A stretch of DNA of 64,000 bases from Acetivibrio sp. MSJd-27 (GTDB lineage Bacteria; Bacillota; Clostridia; UMGS1840; HGM11507), in assembly GCF_018918095.1 (NCBI RefSeq), contig NZ_JAHLPV010000007.1, positions 1-64,000 of the forward strand, in the 5' to 3' direction. The position numbers were made by a program, and so were the translations under genes. Positions 35,130 to 45,438 of the stretch are shown piece by piece. The notes beneath the pieces are model-generated. The model did not search any database. It was not told the origin of the DNA and saw only the letters and a list, made by a program, of their open reading frames with translations. Every line of letters begins with the position of its first letter. The first letter of the stretch is position 1.

Positions 35130-36053
35130 ATGGAAGAGATATTCAATTTCAAGAAGCAATATAAAGGGAAATTGCATTTTAATAATTGTTACACGGAAAA
35201 TCAGGACATCTCTGACGAGATAACATTAATTCAAATCGGCGATCTTTTCTGCGAGGGTGACAGGTTCATTGAAAAGCATGAGCAAATCTGCTATGAGATC
35301 AGCCTGGTTATTTCAGGGTACGGTACGTTCTGCACAAACGATCAAAGCTATAAGGTCAAGCAGGGAGATATTTATTTGAATGTGCCTGGAGAATTTCACT
35401 CGGGAAAGGCAGATGCAAGCGAACCTTTCCGCTATTTTTATCTGGGATTTGATTTTAATGAAAAATCACTGCACAACGATCTGCTTTGTAAAATCAAACA
35501 GGCTTTTGACAGGGTTGTTTACCCGATTGCGAGGGATACCATTGGGATGGAATACCCTTTCGTCAAATTCTTTTCCGAGATTATAGAGAACAATGAGTGC
35601 TCCAAAGAAATGATGAAGATGTTTTTGAAACAGATTGTTATAATGGCGTATCGAAGCTTTTCCGGAAATTCTTCGACTCCTTATTTGCCTGAAAATGAAC
35701 GGGATGCGGGAAACAAGATTGTCTATAAAGTGATTCATTATCTCGAAAACAATATCGAGGGAATTCAGAATCTTCCTTTGATTGCGGAGAAGCTTGGATA
35801 CAGCTATTTTTATATCTCTCATCTTTTCGCGAACAAAACCGGAAGATCCTTGCAGGAATATTACAATGAAATCCGTTTTGAGAAAGCAAAAGATTTTATA
35901 CAAAAGGATCAGATGAGTTTTACACAGATTGCCGAGAAATTAAATTATGGATCCATCCATTCTTTTTCCAGGGCATTTAAAAAAATGGCCGGCTATTCCC
36001 CTTCGGAATTCAAACGATTGCAGGAACAATCGCTGGAGAAGCCGGAGACATAA
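35130..36053 (+). CDS. AraC-family transcriptional regulator
   Basis: 307 residues. N-terminal cupin-like sensor (about 40-115: KHEQICYEISLVISGYG, KQGDIYLNVPGEFH) then a helical linker and two C-terminal helix-turn-helices (about 210-300): LPLIAEKLGYSYFYISHLF, KTGRSLQEYYNEIRFEKAK and the second, QIAEKLNYGSIHSFSRAFKK followed by GYSPSEFKR. Such regulators usually activate sugar-use genes when a ligand binds. It is 44 bases ahead of the SLH gene cluster and in the same direction, so it most likely controls that cluster and itself. Confidence 0.9.
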   Translation: MEEIFNFKKQYKGKLHFNNCYTENQDISDEITLIQIGDLFCEGDRFIEKHEQICYEISLVISGYGTFCTNDQSYKVKQGDIYLNVPGEFHSGKADASEPFRYFYLGFDFNEKSLHNDLLCKIKQAFDRVVYPIARDTIGMEYPFVKFFSEIIENNECSKEMMKMFLKQIVIMAYRSFSGNSSTPYLPENERDAGNKIVYKVIHYLENNIEGIQNLPLIAEKLGYSYFYISHLFANKTGRSLQEYYNEIRFEKAKDFIQKDQMSFTQIAEKLNYGSIHSFSRAFKKMAGYSPSEFKRLQEQSLEKPET

Positions 36054-36097
36054 CAAAGATATCAGGAATGATATACAATAAATAGGAGGTATGTGAA

Positions 36098-39000
36098 ATG
36101 TATGTGAAAAAAACATTGCGGGTTTCCCTGTGCTGTTTGCTGATATGTGCTCTTTGTATGGGCGCGGTTCCAGCTCTCGCAGTGGAAGTTCTGCCGTCAG
36201 AGGAAGGGGAAGTGTTATTTTCTGACGACTTTGAAGGGTATGAGGCGGGGACTGTAGTTCCCGGATCGTCCAACGTGTATGTCTACGGGACAACCAACTG
36301 GTCCGGCGTAGCGGAGGACAAGACAATGGTTGTATACGACGGTGCGACCGATAACAAGGTTGTGAAATTTTATAACACCACGGATACGACCGTCAGTGTA
36401 GACATGTTAAAGTCTCTTAACACAGCGGCGGATCCCACCGACTTTCGGATCGATTTTGATTTGAAAACCATGGGAAACAATATTTATTGTTTTTTACAGG
36501 AATACGGTTTTTTGACAAACGATGTGCTGGTCAATCTGATTGAAAACAAAGTGCAGGGGCAATATGTAACCACTAACGGTTCCAAAGCTTATCAGGATTT
36601 GATGAACTACGAATATATGCAGTGGAACCACTTTACCATTTTGTGCGACGTACAGGCGAATCAGATGAAGCTGTTTGTCAATGACGAGTTCGTTGCAGAG
36701 AAAATAATCTATGCGAAACCGCCGAATCCCCATGTTTTGCGCGTGATTAAATTCCGTGCTGACCTTTCAAAGGGAAAGGAGGTATATTTGGACAATGTAA
36801 GAGTGACCAGAATCAAAACCAGCTATACCGGAACGGATACCCCCGGGCAAGGCCAGGACGAGGATGACGGACAGCCGCTGACCACCGGGCCTTCCTTCAC
36901 AGTGCCGGTGGATCTGGGAGGCGTTGTGCGTCTTGGCTCTGCCATGAAAGCAGCGTACGGCTATGACGCAGACGGAAATCCGGAGGTCTATTTTGTCGCA
37001 TCCGGCGCACCCGGTACCTTCTGTGTGGTCGATGCGGAGACAGGAGAGCTGAAATCCTCCAAGCCGATCCCGGGGATCACCAGAGCGTGGGCTGTCGCGA
37101 AGGGACCCAATGATCTGATTTATTTTGCCGGGACAAACGACGGGAAATTACATAGCTATAATCCCATCACCAAAGAATATGAGGATTTGGGCGTTGTGTC
37201 CCCGACCCATAAGTTTCTTTGGCATATCGTTCCCGCAAGCGGCAACAAGCTGATCATTGCGGGCTATGCCAGCAAGCAGGACGGTCACGCCATTGAATAC
37301 GATATTTCGTCAAAGACCTATACGGATCTCGGCGTGATGAAGGAAGGCGCGGACTATGTGCAGGGCTTGTACGCTACGGATAAATATCTGTATGCCGGCT
37401 GCGGCGGTAACGTTAACGTGCAGGCGCTGATTCAGTACAATCGCGAAACGGGAGAGAAAATAGAACTTCCACAGAATACAAGGGAATCCGGAGGTACGTT
37501 CATTTCCAGGGTTTCTGTCGCAAACGGCAAGATATTTGTCGCTTTCAGCACAACGGTTTATGTCATTGACGAGGAAACCTTCGAGACGGTGGATCAGTTT
37601 AAAATTCAGACGGCAGGCGGATATTACGCGATTTCTCCACCATCTCCGGTAAATCCAAGCCTGATTTATTTCGTGGCGGGAAATAAAGTATACAGTTATA
37701 ACACCGATACAAAAGAAAAACAGGAGATTGGGACTGTCCCTGAAAACGTTATGGGCTCCAGCCATATCGGCTTCGACTGGCTGAAGCTGCGCGACGGCAG
37801 ATGGGCATTGATGTGGATGAATGGTGAAATGCTCAACAGCTATATCGTTCCGGAGGAGGGGGTTCTCCATCCGGTGCCGACCGATTTCGGTACGACGGAG
37901 GCAGGCTCCTTTGTCACACCGACCGCTATCCGCTGCTCGGAGGACGATATCATCTATATCAGCGGAAACGAGGGTTCCACCAGCGCTTATGACATCAAAA
38001 CCGGAAAGATTCTGTTTAACATTCCGAATTTCCGTCAGATCGAAGGCTTGGGTATCTGGAAAGGAAAGGTTTATTACGGAACGTATACAGGCTCTGCCTT
38101 TTACCGGTATGATCCGAATAAACCAGTCAACTACTTAAAGGGCGATCCGGCGGGGAATCCCGGATTAATCTATGACGAGAATGACGGGCAGGATCGGCCT
38201 TTTGTCGTAGAACCTGCGGGTGACATGCTTCTGTTTGGTACCATTGCGTCTTATGGAAAGCATGACGGAGCGATCTTTGTCTACACCGAGGACGAGCAGG
38301 GAAATCCGAATACCAAAGCCTATGTAGGAGCGATCAAAAACCAGGGGATTTCCGGTTTGGCGTATAAGGACGGCAAAATTTATGCAAGTTCGACCATTGT
38401 CGGCGGTCTCGGAGACGATCCGATTGAATCGCAGGCAAAAGTAGCCGTGCTGGACGCACAGACCGGCGAGGTGCTGAAAGAGGTTGTGCCGGATATTCCG
38501 AAAGTGGGGACTACTTCCGTCGTCATCGGGCGGATGAGCTTCGGTCCCGACGGGCTTTTGTGGGCGGTATCCGACAAGGATGGAACCATCTTTGCCATGG
38601 ATCCGGATACGTTAAAGGTTGTGAAGAGCAAATCTCTCTATCCCGGTGCTTCTCAGGGAAGTAAGTTTGTCGGGCATGAAATTCTGTGGGGAGATGACGG
38701 AACCATGTATACTACCGCCGGCAGAAAGATAACGGCAGTCAATGTCGAGACAATGGAATCCAAAACCCTCTACAAAGGACCGAGAGACATCATGTATCTG
38801 TGCCGTGACAGCGAGGGCAATCTGTATTACCAGAACGGAACTTCGCTGGCTCGCTTGCCCATGAATCAGCGGCAGCGGCTGCGCGCTATCATTGAAAAAG
38901 CGGATAAAATGAAACAAGGCGATGCGGATGAAGCGCAGTGGAGTGCTTTCACCGAAGCGCTGACTAAAGCGAAAGCGATCACTGCAGAGACGGATATCGA

Positions 39001-39772
39001 AGAGGTGAAAGCGGCGTCCAAAGCGGTTGTAAATGCGATGAAAGCAGTAAACGGCGAGGAAGTCCCTAAGGAAGATAACACGCCGTCCGATCCGCAGCCT
39101 ACCACGAAACCGTCTGAAGGAACAGGAAACAGCGGATCTGGAAGCGGCGGTTCTTCCGGGCAGGGAGGAACGGGCGGAACAGGCGGAACAACCCCAACCA
39201 CACCTCCTGCAACCGGTGAAAATCAGGGAGAGAAAACCCCGGCGTTTACGGACATGGCCGGCTTTGAATGGGCGAATGAGGCTGTGGAAGCTTTAGCGGA
39301 AAAAGGTGTTTTACAGGGGAAAGCGGAAAAACGGTTTGCACCCGGCGATCCTGTGACCCGCGCAGAATTTGTAAAGATTGTGACGGAGGGTTTTGAGATT
39401 AAGGCAAACACCGATAAGAATCCATTTCAAGATATTCAGAGCACGGATTGGTTTTACCGCTCTGTGCTGGCGGCAAACGAAAATGGGATTGTTTCCGGCG
39501 TGGAGGAGAATCTGTTTGCACCGGAGGAGCAGATTACACGCGAGATGGCGGCTGTGATACTCCGGCGCGTCTGCGGACTTAGAGAAATCGAATTGCCGCA
39601 GTCGAAGGATGATTTCACCGATTACGCTTCCATTTCCGATTATGCGAAGGAAGCGGTGGCACTGCTGTACGGCTCCGGCAAGATCAAGGGTGTCGGGGAC
39701 GGACAGTTCGCCCCGAAACAGAATTTGACCAGAGCGGAGGCCGCACAGCTGATATACAATATCATGCAGTAA
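36098..39772 (+). CDS. Large secreted SLH protein with LamG-like and propeller domains
   Basis: 1224 residues. Signal peptide 1-28 (ends PALA). LamG-like jelly-roll, about 42-245 (SDDFEGYEAG to VYLDNVRV). A long beta-propeller, about 265-920, with blades of the form DGKIY, SYNPITKEYEDLG and FGPDGLLWAVSD. A FIVAR-like helix bundle (about 925-985), then a Gly/Ser/Thr/Pro linker. Three C-terminal SLH domains (about 1045-1224) with TRAEFVKIV, TREMAAVIL and TRAEAAQLI. It would be anchored by SLH to the wall polymer with the propeller outside. The propeller is paralogous to that of the gene at 58516. Starts the operon with two more SLH proteins and GH20. Confidence 0.85.
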   Translation: MYVKKTLRVSLCCLLICALCMGAVPALAVEVLPSEEGEVLFSDDFEGYEAGTVVPGSSNVYVYGTTNWSGVAEDKTMVVYDGATDNKVVKFYNTTDTTVSVDMLKSLNTAADPTDFRIDFDLKTMGNNIYCFLQEYGFLTNDVLVNLIENKVQGQYVTTNGSKAYQDLMNYEYMQWNHFTILCDVQANQMKLFVNDEFVAEKIIYAKPPNPHVLRVIKFRADLSKGKEVYLDNVRVTRIKTSYTGTDTPGQGQDEDDGQPLTTGPSFTVPVDLGGVVRLGSAMKAAYGYDADGNPEVYFVASGAPGTFCVVDAETGELKSSKPIPGITRAWAVAKGPNDLIYFAGTNDGKLHSYNPITKEYEDLGVVSPTHKFLWHIVPASGNKLIIAGYASKQDGHAIEYDISSKTYTDLGVMKEGADYVQGLYATDKYLYAGCGGNVNVQALIQYNRETGEKIELPQNTRESGGTFISRVSVANGKIFVAFSTTVYVIDEETFETVDQFKIQTAGGYYAISPPSPVNPSLIYFVAGNKVYSYNTDTKEKQEIGTVPENVMGSSHIGFDWLKLRDGRWALMWMNGEMLNSYIVPEEGVLHPVPTDFGTTEAGSFVTPTAIRCSEDDIIYISGNEGSTSAYDIKTGKILFNIPNFRQIEGLGIWKGKVYYGTYTGSAFYRYDPNKPVNYLKGDPAGNPGLIYDENDGQDRPFVVEPAGDMLLFGTIASYGKHDGAIFVYTEDEQGNPNTKAYVGAIKNQGISGLAYKDGKIYASSTIVGGLGDDPIESQAKVAVLDAQTGEVLKEVVPDIPKVGTTSVVIGRMSFGPDGLLWAVSDKDGTIFAMDPDTLKVVKSKSLYPGASQGSKFVGHEILWGDDGTMYTTAGRKITAVNVETMESKTLYKGPRDIMYLCRDSEGNLYYQNGTSLARLPMNQRQRLRAIIEKADKMKQGDADEAQWSAFTEALTKAKAITAETDIEEVKAASKAVVNAMKAVNGEEVPKEDNTPSDPQPTTKPSEGTGNSGSGSGGSSGQGGTGGTGGTTPTTPPATGENQGEKTPAFTDMAGFEWANEAVEALAEKGVLQGKAEKRFAPGDPVTRAEFVKIVTEGFEIKANTDKNPFQDIQSTDWFYRSVLAANENGIVSGVEENLFAPEEQITREMAAVILRRVCGLREIELPQSKDDFTDYASISDYAKEAVALLYGSGKIKGVGDGQFAPKQNLTRAEAAQLIYNIMQ

Positions 39773-39794
39773 ATCCGGATGGAGGAGGAGAAGA

Positions 39795-42700
39795 ATGAAA
39801 TTTTTCAAAAAGGGAACAGCCGTTCTGCTCAGCACACTGATCGTTCTGTCCTGTTTGACAGTGTTTCCGGTGCTGGCGGAAAATCCGGCATTTACCTATT
39901 ACTATGATGAAGACTATGTCAAGAATTATGAACCGGATGAAACCGAGATTCACGTGCTGAAAGGAAGTCTGGATCCAAAATATTTGAATGCGCTCAACAA
40001 AGGGACGGCCGGCAACTGTTTCCGGTATGTCGATGAAACCGGCAACGGAATGCTCCGAATGACCTGCACGGCGGGGTCAGGAACCAACAATGTGGAAGTC
40101 AATAAAATTTTCACACCGCCCGGCAAACCGAAAATGGTTCTGGAATTTCGGTACAGACGCCTGAATCCCAGTGCGACCAACAGCCTTACCTATCACGGTG
40201 AGGCGGGAGGCACCCCGTTCTGCTTGATCAAGAAAATAGCTGGCACCAACATGGACGGCATTTATGACAAAAACGGCGGAACACTCTTGGGAACCGCTCC
40301 GATCAATGAATGGAACACCATCACGGTGGTCTATGACAACCAGGAGGCAAAGAGGACGATTCTGCTGAACGGAGAGATTGTCGGTTCTGATATCCCGGGG
40401 AACGGATACGCCACCTCCGGCAGTTTCCGTCTGCGTATGCTGGGAAATATTCAGTGGGGAGGAACCTCCTTTATTGACATTGATTACATGAAAATTTATG
40501 AGTATCCTACGGTCAGAAATACGGAGATCAACAACCCGGAGAACTCCGAGGTGAAGGAACTGAGCATCAATCTAAGCTGTATCGCGGATTTGAATACCGT
40601 GAAGCCGGGATCCTTCTCTTTGGAGGGGACTGACGCTGTTGTGACAGAGGTTAAACAGAGCGTGCTCAATCCCTATGACTTTACGCTGATTCTGGATAAA
40701 CCGCTGGATTACGAGACGAAATATACGCTGAAAGGCGTCGGCTTGCGGGATATTGACAATCTGGAGATCCCCTGCCAAAAATCCTTTACGACGAGAAAAG
40801 CTTATCTCTATGCCGAACAGATGAAGCTGAGCGACGGCACAGACGAAATCCAGTGGCTTCAGCCCGGCACTTTCCAATATCAGGCGAATGTAAAGAATGA
40901 AACCGCCGGCGAGGAGACAATCGCTCTGTACGCGGCGTATTACAGTGCGCAGAATGAGCTGAAAAAGTTGGCTCAGCACCCAGTGAGCATGACAGCGGGC
41001 AGTGAAAAGACGGAGCGTACGGAAGTGACAGTGGACAGCGATATTGCAGACGGAGAAAATCTCAGTTTGTTTGCATGGAAAGCAGAGGGACTGCCGATTC
41101 CGGTTTCCTCAGTGGTTTCCTATGGAAATACGGAAAAGAGCTCTTCCGCTTATCAGATGCAGGTTCCGGCTTATGAAGGGACCTGGGAGGTTTCCACTCA
41201 GGTGGATACGGACACCTCCATGATCACCGTCGCAATTGACACCAAAGAGCCGGATGTTGTCCGGGAAGCGGCCGTTCTTGTAAGAAGACAGGGAAAAGAA
41301 GGGGAAGCGGAAGCGGCTCCCTCCTTTGCGGCACAGAAAAAGACAACAGACGGAAAAGCGGAATTTGTCTTTCAGATGGAAGGCGAGAGCGGAATCTATG
41401 AAGTACGCAGCGGCGTAAACGGTGCTGCGGATGTCCAGACCGATGCGATCCGATATTATACCGCGGACTATATTCAGAATGGATTGGATCGCTTCAACGC
41501 GGCGGAGAATGCCCAGACAGCAGATGAGTTGATCTCGGGATATCAGGAATCGTTCGGGATGGATGCCTCTGCATATGATCTGCTGTCTCCGGAAGGAAAA
41601 GCGACTGCCTGCGAAGCGTTGATCGCGATGCGCGGCAGCTTGCCGGAACAGAAGTTTCAGAGCGTCAACCAGCTGAATGAAATATTCGGTTACGCCTGTG
41701 TGCTGGGAAAAATTTATGACAAGAAGGATGTCGGCGCTATTCTGGACGGCTATCATGAAATCTTTGGGTTTGATCCGGCGGTTTATGAGGTTTACAGCAA
41801 GGTGATTTCCGACCGTGCAAAAACAGAGACGCAAAGCAGACTGGGCGGTGTGAAATATACGGTTCCGGAAACATTGGCGGAGGACTTTGCAAAACAGACG
41901 ATCTTAAGCGGCTTTTCCTGTTCTGAAAACTATAAACAGACCAAAAAGCTGATCACCTCCATGGATGAGCAAATCGGTTTGTCCCTCACGGAATACAATC
42001 GCTTAAAAGATACGGATCCCGTTGATATCGGAATGACGGGAAAGCAGTTTTCCGATTTCACGGAACTGAAAACCAAGTTTGACGCGCTGGTGACGCAGGC
42101 GAAGAAAGAGGAAAACAGTCAATCGGGCTCCGGCGGAAGACCGTCTTCCGGCGGCTCTTCCGGCGGTGGAACGATTGTCGACTTCGGTCCCTCTGCCACG
42201 CCAACGCCCGTGCCGACCTCCTCGCCGGAACCGGCAGACACACCGGCATTTGACGATATGCAGGGCTATGATTGGGCGCAGGAAGCGGTGAATGCGCTTT
42301 ATAAAAAGGGCGTGGTCAAAGGGCAGGCGGAAGGAAAATATGTTCCGCAGAATCTGGTAACCCGAGCAGAGTTTGTGAAAATGCTGGTTCTCGCGTTCGA
42401 TCTCAACAACGGCGAGAAGGAGATTCCCTTTGAGGATGTCGGGGAAAACGACTGGTTCCGGGATTATGTGGCGATTGCTTATCACAGCGGAATTGTCAGC
42501 GGAACCGATAAAACCGTTTTCAGCCCGCAGGAACCGCTTACCCGTGAGATGGCCGCTGCAATGCTCTACAAAACGGCACAGCGGAAGGGAACCTCCCTGA
42601 ATGAGCGTTCCGAGCAGTTTGCGGATATGAATCTGGTTTCCGGTTATGCCTATGACGCGGTTGCCGCTCTGAGCGCGGCGGGCATTCTTTCCGGCTATGA

Positions 42701-42800
42701 GGATGGTACGGTAAGGCCGCAGGACTTCTGTGACAGAGCCCAGGCCGCTCAGCTGGTCTATCAGCTTATGGGAATAGAAGGGGATGAGAAGGATGCGTAA
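39795..42800 (+). CDS. Large secreted SLH protein with LamG-like and Ig-like domains
   Basis: 1001 residues, 22 bases after the previous gene, GGAGGAGGAG site. Signal peptide about 1-28 (ends PVLA). LamG-like domain about 55-238 (PKMVLEFRYRR, FIDIDYMKIYE), an Ig-like Big_5-type domain about 239-335 (NLSCIADLNTVKPGSFSLEG, LKGVGLRDIDN), then beta-rich and helical segments of unknown type. A Gly/Ser then Thr/Pro linker (about 775-813) leads to three SLH domains (816-1001) with TRAEFVKML, TREMAAAML and DRAQAAQLV. Probably a glycan-binding or structural surface protein. I see no catalytic motif. Confidence 0.85.
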   Translation: MKFFKKGTAVLLSTLIVLSCLTVFPVLAENPAFTYYYDEDYVKNYEPDETEIHVLKGSLDPKYLNALNKGTAGNCFRYVDETGNGMLRMTCTAGSGTNNVEVNKIFTPPGKPKMVLEFRYRRLNPSATNSLTYHGEAGGTPFCLIKKIAGTNMDGIYDKNGGTLLGTAPINEWNTITVVYDNQEAKRTILLNGEIVGSDIPGNGYATSGSFRLRMLGNIQWGGTSFIDIDYMKIYEYPTVRNTEINNPENSEVKELSINLSCIADLNTVKPGSFSLEGTDAVVTEVKQSVLNPYDFTLILDKPLDYETKYTLKGVGLRDIDNLEIPCQKSFTTRKAYLYAEQMKLSDGTDEIQWLQPGTFQYQANVKNETAGEETIALYAAYYSAQNELKKLAQHPVSMTAGSEKTERTEVTVDSDIADGENLSLFAWKAEGLPIPVSSVVSYGNTEKSSSAYQMQVPAYEGTWEVSTQVDTDTSMITVAIDTKEPDVVREAAVLVRRQGKEGEAEAAPSFAAQKKTTDGKAEFVFQMEGESGIYEVRSGVNGAADVQTDAIRYYTADYIQNGLDRFNAAENAQTADELISGYQESFGMDASAYDLLSPEGKATACEALIAMRGSLPEQKFQSVNQLNEIFGYACVLGKIYDKKDVGAILDGYHEIFGFDPAVYEVYSKVISDRAKTETQSRLGGVKYTVPETLAEDFAKQTILSGFSCSENYKQTKKLITSMDEQIGLSLTEYNRLKDTDPVDIGMTGKQFSDFTELKTKFDALVTQAKKEENSQSGSGGRPSSGGSSGGGTIVDFGPSATPTPVPTSSPEPADTPAFDDMQGYDWAQEAVNALYKKGVVKGQAEGKYVPQNLVTRAEFVKMLVLAFDLNNGEKEIPFEDVGENDWFRDYVAIAYHSGIVSGTDKTVFSPQEPLTREMAAAMLYKTAQRKGTSLNERSEQFADMNLVSGYAYDAVAALSAAGILSGYEDGTVRPQDFCDRAQAAQLVYQLMGIEGDEKDA

Positions 42801-45429
42801 TATTCGGAAAATGATTGGGCTGTTTTTGGCCTTTGCGATGTTTTGGCAGGTGTTCCCCGCTTTTGCGGAGGATACCGGTGCAGAGAATACGGAAAAATAT
42901 ATTCAAAACATACAGCTGCTTGTGCGGCTGGGCTTCTGCGATGTGAAAGACGAGGCAGTCAGCGGGGAAAACAAGGTAACCCGTGCGGATTTCAGCACGC
43001 TGTTGGTAAAGATGATGAATATGGATATAGCGCTCTCCGGCGGAGAAGCTTTTGCAGATGTGCCGGCTTCCCACAGCGCCGCGTCAGCGATTGAGATCCT
43101 CAGTCAGCTGGGAATCCTGAACGGTTCAGAGGGGCTGTTCCGGCCGGGGGATGAGATTACTTATGCGGAAGCGGTCGCCGCTTTTGTGAAAGCTTTGGGA
43201 TACGGACAGCTTGCCCAGTACTCCGGCGGATATCCCAGCGGTTATTTCTCGGTTGCCAATGAGAAGGGCATGTTAAAAGGGCTGAAGATTGCGCAGAGCG
43301 AGACCGTTACCTTAGGTCAGCTGGCGCTTCTCTCTTCCAATTTTCTGGAGACCGATCTGTTTCAGGTGATCCGTGTGGGAAGCGATGGCTCTGTTTCCAG
43401 ACAGGAAGTGAAAGGGCAGAATGTATTGTCCCAGTATCACGGGATTTATACCTTAAAGGATGTGGTCAACGGAAATGAACATACGCTGCTGAACAAGCCG
43501 GAGGGACTCCCGCAGGGCTATGTGAAAGTCGGGAATCTTCTGCTGAAAGCAAACGGCACGGATATCGGGGAACGCCTCGGCTATAAGGTTAAGGTCTATT
43601 ACAATCAGGCGGAGGAAACCGTTGTTTGCTATCAGGAACTGGAGGACAACAGGGCTGTCACTGTCACCTCCGCACAGATGGTTGGCTATGAAAACGGAAG
43701 TCTTCTTTATGAGAACAATGACAAGGATTACAAACTGAAAATTTCTCCTGCCGCAAATATTATATATAACGGCAAGGCGATTGAGGAATTTGACAAGGGA
43801 CTGTATCAGATTAAGGATGGTACGGTCACCTGTATTGAAAACAATGACAGCGGCAGCTATAACATTGTGATCATCACGGATTACGAAACCTTCATTGTGG
43901 ATAAAATCAGCACCGACAATGAGGTGATTCAGCTGAAATACAACGCTTCCCCCATTTCGGTCCGGGACATTGACGACTGTATCATTTATGATCAGGACGG
44001 CAGGAAGATCGATGTGTCTTATCTGCTGGAATGGAATGTGCTGAGTGTTCTTCAAAGCAAGGATGGGAAGCTTTGCCGGATCTACCGCTCCAACAGCAAG
44101 AAGGTCGGAGCGATCCATGAAATTTTTCTGGATTCCAAAGAGGGATATATCACGCTGGATACCGGCGACCGCTTTGCGATCACCAAAGACTTTACCGATC
44201 GCTATCCCGCTTTGAAGACTGGCTCTTTCGGCGTCTTTCTCTTAAACACAAACGGAAAAGCAGCCGGTTATAAGCCGAAAAACGGCAGTGAGAGCGGTTA
44301 TGCTTATCTGCTTGGAATGATGAAGGAGGATACTTTTTCCGATTTCTTAAACGTGAAGCTGTTTACCGATCAGGACGAAATGAGGATTGTGAAAACTGGT
44401 GAGAAGATCACGGTGGACGGCACGAGAGACAAAACGCTCTCCGCTGTAAGCGGATTTTTCGATTCGGAGCGAAATGCTTTAAAAGAACGGCAGATGATTC
44501 GGTACGAGATCAATGAAAACGGTGTTTTGACCACCATTGATACCGTCGCGAGAAACGGCGGGGAGGACAGCGCCAATACGCTGACGCAGCTGACAAAAAC
44601 GGTAGGGCGCGATGAGGTTAAGGATTTTTCCATGAAGTATTATCTCTCCACCACCCAGTTTGACGGCGAGGTATTCTTATCTTCGGACTGCAAGGTGTTC
44701 ATGCTGCCGGAGGGTGATATCGCCGCGGCTGCCGACGACGATTTTTCCATTGTCAAGCCCAGCGCTCTGACAAACGGGCAAACCTATTCGTTCACGGCGT
44801 ATAAGCTGACGGATTCTGAGCTGGAGGCCTCGGCAATCATGCTTCAGGGAACCGCGGCGAATAGTTTCGGAACCTATGAAGTTTGCAGTCTGATTGAAAA
44901 GATTGTGACAGCGGTCAATGAAAAGGGCGATATTGTCCACAAGGTAACCTACTGGTATCAGGGAGTTAAGAGGACTGCCTTCACGAAGGACGGCGAGCTG
45001 TTTGCGGATATCACACCGGGAGACGTCATGTTCCTCGGAAAGAATGCAAAGGGTGAGATTTCCTACTTTGACCTTCTGTTCGACTATTCCGAACAGAAGA
45101 ATATAAAGGGAGATCCAGCGCCGGCTTACGGAGCAGGACGGGATTATGTCTACGGATATATCTGCAGCGTATATAAAAATGTTTACACGGTCACCAAGGA
45201 AGATCCCGCAGCCATACCGCCGGAAAATCTGGCGGCGGAGGAAAAGGGTCATCGGCTGGCAAAGAGCATGTATGTCTTTGATGACACAAAGGGTGACAAT
45301 AAAGTGCGGCTCGGCAACTATGGAGATCTGATGGGCTATAAGCAGAATCCGAAGGAATACTATAAAGTATTTATCTTCCAGCTTTATGCTTACGACTATG
45401 ACGCGGTGATTTACAAATGCACGGATTAG
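42793..45429 (+). CDS. Secreted protein with N-terminal SLH domains
   Basis: 878 residues from ATG 42793, chosen because AGAAGGGG lies 9 bases upstream; ATG 42784 has its ribosome site touching the start. Overlaps the previous stop by 8 bases. Signal peptide about 1-26 (ends PAFA). SLH-like blocks follow at once, about 35-180 (TRADFSTLLVKMM, FADVPASHSAASAIE, ITYAEAVAAFVKA). The rest, about 700 residues, is beta-rich with no motif I recognise. Unlike its two neighbours the anchor is at the N-terminus. Third gene of the SLH operon. Confidence 0.75.
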   Translation: MRNIRKMIGLFLAFAMFWQVFPAFAEDTGAENTEKYIQNIQLLVRLGFCDVKDEAVSGENKVTRADFSTLLVKMMNMDIALSGGEAFADVPASHSAASAIEILSQLGILNGSEGLFRPGDEITYAEAVAAFVKALGYGQLAQYSGGYPSGYFSVANEKGMLKGLKIAQSETVTLGQLALLSSNFLETDLFQVIRVGSDGSVSRQEVKGQNVLSQYHGIYTLKDVVNGNEHTLLNKPEGLPQGYVKVGNLLLKANGTDIGERLGYKVKVYYNQAEETVVCYQELEDNRAVTVTSAQMVGYENGSLLYENNDKDYKLKISPAANIIYNGKAIEEFDKGLYQIKDGTVTCIENNDSGSYNIVIITDYETFIVDKISTDNEVIQLKYNASPISVRDIDDCIIYDQDGRKIDVSYLLEWNVLSVLQSKDGKLCRIYRSNSKKVGAIHEIFLDSKEGYITLDTGDRFAITKDFTDRYPALKTGSFGVFLLNTNGKAAGYKPKNGSESGYAYLLGMMKEDTFSDFLNVKLFTDQDEMRIVKTGEKITVDGTRDKTLSAVSGFFDSERNALKERQMIRYEINENGVLTTIDTVARNGGEDSANTLTQLTKTVGRDEVKDFSMKYYLSTTQFDGEVFLSSDCKVFMLPEGDIAAAADDDFSIVKPSALTNGQTYSFTAYKLTDSELEASAIMLQGTAANSFGTYEVCSLIEKIVTAVNEKGDIVHKVTYWYQGVKRTAFTKDGELFADITPGDVMFLGKNAKGEISYFDLLFDYSEQKNIKGDPAPAYGAGRDYVYGYICSVYKNVYTVTKEDPAAIPPENLAAEEKGHRLAKSMYVFDDTKGDNKVRLGNYGDLMGYKQNPKEYYKVFIFQLYAYDYDAVIYKCTD

Positions 45430-45438
45430 GAGAATGCC